Translations under genes and position numbers: made by a program
In this document: one piece after another, positions 61,376 to 64,000 of the stretch
Layout: each line of letters opens with the position of its first letter
Numbering within the stretch: position 1 is the stretch's first letter
DNA from: Streptomyces sp. NBC_00289
Lineage (GTDB): Bacteria; Actinomycetota; Actinomycetes; Streptomycetales; Streptomycetaceae
Length of the DNA: 64,000 nucleotides
Assembly: GCF_041435115.1 (NCBI RefSeq)
Contig: NZ_CP108046.1
Location: 6,386,001 to 6,450,000 of the forward strand
Reading direction: 5' to 3'
The notes under the pieces: model-generated
What the model was told of the DNA's origin: nothing
Databases searched by the model: none
The model's input: only the letters and a program-made list of their open reading frames with translations

Positions 61376-64000
61376 GTGGCAGCGCAGCAGGGGGAGACGC
61401 GAGGCTGGGCGCGCAGACTCGCCGGATACGCGTGGCGCTACCCGAAGGACGTCGTCCTCGCCCTCGGCGCCTCGCTGGCCGGCATGGCCGTCATGGCGCT
61501 GGTCCCGCTGGTCACCAAGGTGATCATCGACGACGTGATCGGCGACCACACCCGCGACATGGCCCCCTGGGCGGGCGCCCTGATCGTCGCGGCCCTGTTC
61601 GTCTACGTCTCCGCCTACGTCCGCCGCTACTACGGCGGCCGTCTCGCCCTGGACGTCCAGCACGACCTGCGGACCGAGATGTACGGGACGATCACCCGGC
61701 TCGACGGGCGCCGCCAGGACGAGCTGTCCACCGGCCAGGTGGTCGGCCGGGCCACCAGCGACCTCCAGCTGATCCAGGGCCTGCTCTTCATGCTCCCGAT
61801 GACCATCGGGAACCTGCTCCTCTTCGTCATCTCCCTGGTGGTCATGGCGTCGCTGTCGCTGCCGCTCACACTCGTCGCCCTCGCCGTCGCGCCCGCCCTG
61901 TGGTGGATCGCCCGGCGCAGCCGGACGCGGCTGCACCCCGCCACCTGGTACTCCCAGGCCCAGGCCGCCGCCGTGGCCGGCGTGGTCGACGGCGCCGTCA
62001 GCGGCGTGCGGGTGGTGAAGGGCTTCGGGCAGGAGGAGCAGGAGACCGGGAAGCTGCGGGAGGTGGGCCGGCGGCTGTTCGCGGGCCGGCTGCGCACGAT
62101 CCGGCTGAACGCCAGGTACACCCCGGCGCTCCAGGCCGTGCCCGCCCTCGGCCAGGTCGCGATGCTCGCGCTCGGCGGCTGGCTCGCCGTCGGCGGACAC
62201 ATCACGCTCGGCACGTTCGTCGCCTTCTCCACCTACCTCGCCCAGCTCGTCGGCCCGGTGCGCATGCTCGCCGTGGTCCTCACGGTCGGGCAGCAGGCGC
62301 GGGCCGGCACCGAACGCGTCCTGGAGCTGATCGACACCGAGCCGTCCCTGACCGACGGCACCAAGGAGCTGCCCGCCGACGCCCCGGCGAGCGTCGAGTT
62401 CGACGGCGTCCGCTTCGGCTACGACGACGAGCGTCCCGTGCTGGACGGGCTCAGCTTCGAGATCCGCCCCGGCGAGACCCTCGCCGTCGTCGGCTCCTCC
62501 GGCTCCGGCAAGTCCACGGTCTCCCTCCTCCTCCCGCGCTTCTACGACGTGACGCACGGCGCCGTCCTCATCGGCGGCCACGACGTCCGCGAACTCACCC
62601 TCGACTCCCTGCGGGCCGCGATCGGCCTGGTTCCCGAGGACTCCTTCCTCTTCTCGGACACGGTGCGCAACAACATCGCCTACGGCCGTCCCGACGCGAG
62701 TGACGAGCAGATCGAGGCGGCTGCCCGGGCCGCCCAGGCGGACCGTTTCATCAGCGAGCTGCCCGAGGGCTACGACACCACCGTCGGCGAGCACGGCCTC
62801 ACCCTCTCCGGCGGCCAGCGCCAGCGTGTCGCGCTCGCCCGCGCCATCCTCACCGACCCGCGCCTGCTCGTCCTCGACGACGCCACCTCCGCCGTGGACG
62901 CCCGGGTCGAGCACGAGATCCACGAGGCGCTCAGGCACGTCATGGAGGGCCGGACGACCCTGCTGATCGCCCACCGCCGCTCCACCCTCAACCTGGCCGA
63001 CCGGATCGCCGTCCTGGACGGCGGCCGCCTGGCCGACCTCGGCACCCATGAGGAACTCCAGCGGCGCTCCGCGCTCTACCGCCGCCTGCTGACCGACCCG
63101 GACGAGCTCGGCGGCGTCTCGCCCGGCCACGCCCCGGCGGCGGCACCCCGGGAGGACACCTCCGTACGGGACGAGCTGGACGCGGAGTTCGACGCCGAGC
63201 GCGGCATCACGCCAAGGCTCTGGGCGGGCGAACGCGTACCGCGGGACATCGCCATGGAGGGCACGCCGGCGACCCCCGAACTCCTCGCCCAGGTCGAGGC
63301 GCTGCCCCCGGCGGACGACGTCCCGGACATCGACGAGGCGGGCGCGGTCACCGCCGAGGAGTCCTACGGTCTGCGCCGGCTGCTGCGCGGCTTCGGCCTG
63401 CCCCTCCTGGTCAGCCTCGGCCTGGTCGCCGTGGACGCCGGCATGAGCCTGCTGCTGCCGGTCATGATCCGGCACGGCATCGACCAGGGTGTCTCCGCGG
63501 CCGCCCTCGGCGCCGTCTGGACGGCCTCGCTGTTCGCGCTGCTCGCCGTCGGCGTCCAGTGGACGGCCCAGGTCGGCGAGACCCGGATGACCGGACGCAC
63601 CGGCGAACGCGTCCTGTACTCCCTGCGCCTGAAGATCTTCGCCCAGCTCCAGCGGCTCGGACTCGACTACTACGAGCGGGAGTTGACCGGACGGATCATG
63701 ACGAGGATGACGACGGACGTCGACGCCCTCTCCACCTTCCTGCAGACCGGTCTGGTCACCGCATTCGTCTCGGTCGTCACCTTCTTCGGCATCATGGGCG
63801 CCCTGCTGGTGATCGACCTCCAGCTCGCCCTCGTCGTGTTCGCCACGCTGCCCCCGCTGATCGTCGCCACGTACTTCTTCCGCAAGGCGAGCGTGAAGGC
63901 GTACGAACTGGCCCGGGAGCGCGTGTCGACGGTCAACGCCGACCTCCAGGAGTCGGTGTCCGGACTCAGGATCGTGCAGGCCTTCCGGCGCGAGCGGGAC
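61376..64000 (+). CDS. tandem-fused ABC exporter (TMD-NBD-TMD..., 3' end outside window)
   Basis: There are 875 codons from GTG 61376, eight bases after GGAAGG, with no stop before the right edge. The first TMD (~20-310) has six helices and an export-type ICL. NBD1 has Walker A GSSGSGKST (373-381), signature LSGGQRQR (478-484), Walker B LLVLDDATSAVD with D502 in place of the catalytic Glu, Glu421 at the Q-loop position (VPEDSF) and H-loop IAHRRS. A linker of ~120 acidic residues follows, then a second TMD from ~665. The second NBD is outside. A heterodimeric-type drug or lipid exporter made as one chain is likely, with NBD1 the degenerate half. The substrate is unknown. Confidence 0.93.
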   Translation, partial: MAAQQGETRGWARRLAGYAWRYPKDVVLALGASLAGMAVMALVPLVTKVIIDDVIGDHTRDMAPWAGALIVAALFVYVSAYVRRYYGGRLALDVQHDLRTEMYGTITRLDGRRQDELSTGQVVGRATSDLQLIQGLLFMLPMTIGNLLLFVISLVVMASLSLPLTLVALAVAPALWWIARRSRTRLHPATWYSQAQAAAVAGVVDGAVSGVRVVKGFGQEEQETGKLREVGRRLFAGRLRTIRLNARYTPALQAVPALGQVAMLALGGWLAVGGHITLGTFVAFSTYLAQLVGPVRMLAVVLTVGQQARAGTERVLELIDTEPSLTDGTKELPADAPASVEFDGVRFGYDDERPVLDGLSFEIRPGETLAVVGSSGSGKSTVSLLLPRFYDVTHGAVLIGGHDVRELTLDSLRAAIGLVPEDSFLFSDTVRNNIAYGRPDASDEQIEAAARAAQADRFISELPEGYDTTVGEHGLTLSGGQRQRVALARAILTDPRLLVLDDATSAVDARVEHEIHEALRHVMEGRTTLLIAHRRSTLNLADRIAVLDGGRLADLGTHEELQRRSALYRRLLTDPDELGGVSPGHAPAAAPREDTSVRDELDAEFDAERGITPRLWAGERVPRDIAMEGTPATPELLAQVEALPPADDVPDIDEAGAVTAEESYGLRRLLRGFGLPLLVSLGLVAVDAGMSLLLPVMIRHGIDQGVSAAALGAVWTASLFALLAVGVQWTAQVGETRMTGRTGERVLYSLRLKIFAQLQRLGLDYYERELTGRIMTRMTTDVDALSTFLQTGLVTAFVSVVTFFGIMGALLVIDLQLALVVFATLPPLIVATYFFRKASVKAYELARERVSTVNADLQESVSGLRIVQAFRRERD

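Noticed and set aside
61352..63475. 707-codon minus-strand open frame
   Set aside because: It is antisense to the ABC exporter; the plus strand has complete Walker A, signature and Walker B motifs in one continuous frame.

Overview
The window is high-GC actinobacterial chromosome and almost certainly a Streptomyces core region. It carries adpA with its in-frame TTA (bldA-type) codon next to orn, a complete desferrioxamine cluster (desEFABCD), the cellobiose/cellotriose locus cebR-cebEFG-bglC with its 14-bp CebR operator, Streptomyces-type DnaA boxes (TTGTCCACA), and the dispersed intergenic repeat built on GCGCAGTTCCCCGCGCCCCT. From memory of family and synteny, gene order matches the part of the S. 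coelicolor chromosome that runs from bglC/cebR through adpA, glmS2 and the des cluster to the leucine-catabolic genes, read in the opposite orientation. No phage, IS element, CRISPR array or obvious horizontally acquired island was seen.

Layout. 0-5 kb: a regulator running off the left edge, a small protein, a spermidine-synthase-like protein, an anchored secreted protein and a two-component system preceded by two DnaA boxes. 5-12.6 kb: a CBM2/GH18 chitinase-like enzyme, then a sugar ABC importer (binding lipoprotein and two permeases), an internally deleted alpha-galactosidase remnant and a GH42 beta-galactosidase. 12.7-20.2 kb: a cysteine-rich DnaJ-like membrane protein, then bglC, cebG, cebF and cebE divergent from cebR. 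20.2-24.8 kb: tRNA-His, orn, adpA, a small membrane protein, a universal stress protein and an acetate-channel-like membrane protein. 24.8-30 kb: repeats, glmS with a small upstream partner, a Tat-exported purple acid phosphatase and a DUF4429/SHOCT protein. 30-37.4 kb: the des cluster, with two iron boxes. 37.4-46.1 kb: the leucine degradation operon (acyl-CoA dehydrogenase, HMG-CoA lyase, methylcrotonyl-CoA carboxylase alpha and beta), its divergent TetR regulator, a second acyl-CoA dehydrogenase and a thioesterase. 46.1-54.7 kb: a cation efflux protein, a mycothiol-type isomerase-fold protein, a conserved protein, and a PucR regulator divergent from a transporter/agmatinase/ThDP-enzyme operon. 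54.7-64 kb: repeats, a DUF7691-like protein, a secreted endonuclease, a glycosyltransferase with very glycine-rich segments, a class A beta-lactamase-like protein, a phytase-like secreted protein, and a tandem-fused ABC exporter cut by the right edge.

How the parts work together. The two sugar importers lack ATPases, as is usual for Streptomyces importers that share a common ATPase (MsiK); each is linked to intracellular glycosidases. CebR would repress both cebEFG and bglC through the operators seen here. The des genes are bracketed by iron-box promoters, so siderophore synthesis, uptake (DesE) and reductive release would respond together to iron. Paired GTTAA-N6-TTAAC-type sites between the TetR gene and the carboxylase beta gene suggest local feedback control of leucine breakdown.

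The most unusual observations are an apparent ATT start codon for cebE, twin DnaA boxes at the promoter of the response regulator, an in-frame deletion remnant of an alpha-galactosidase kept translationally coupled to GH42, a fused ABC exporter whose first nucleotide-binding domain is degenerate, a start-codon hairpin on a beta-lactamase-like gene, and several repeated operator-like motifs.
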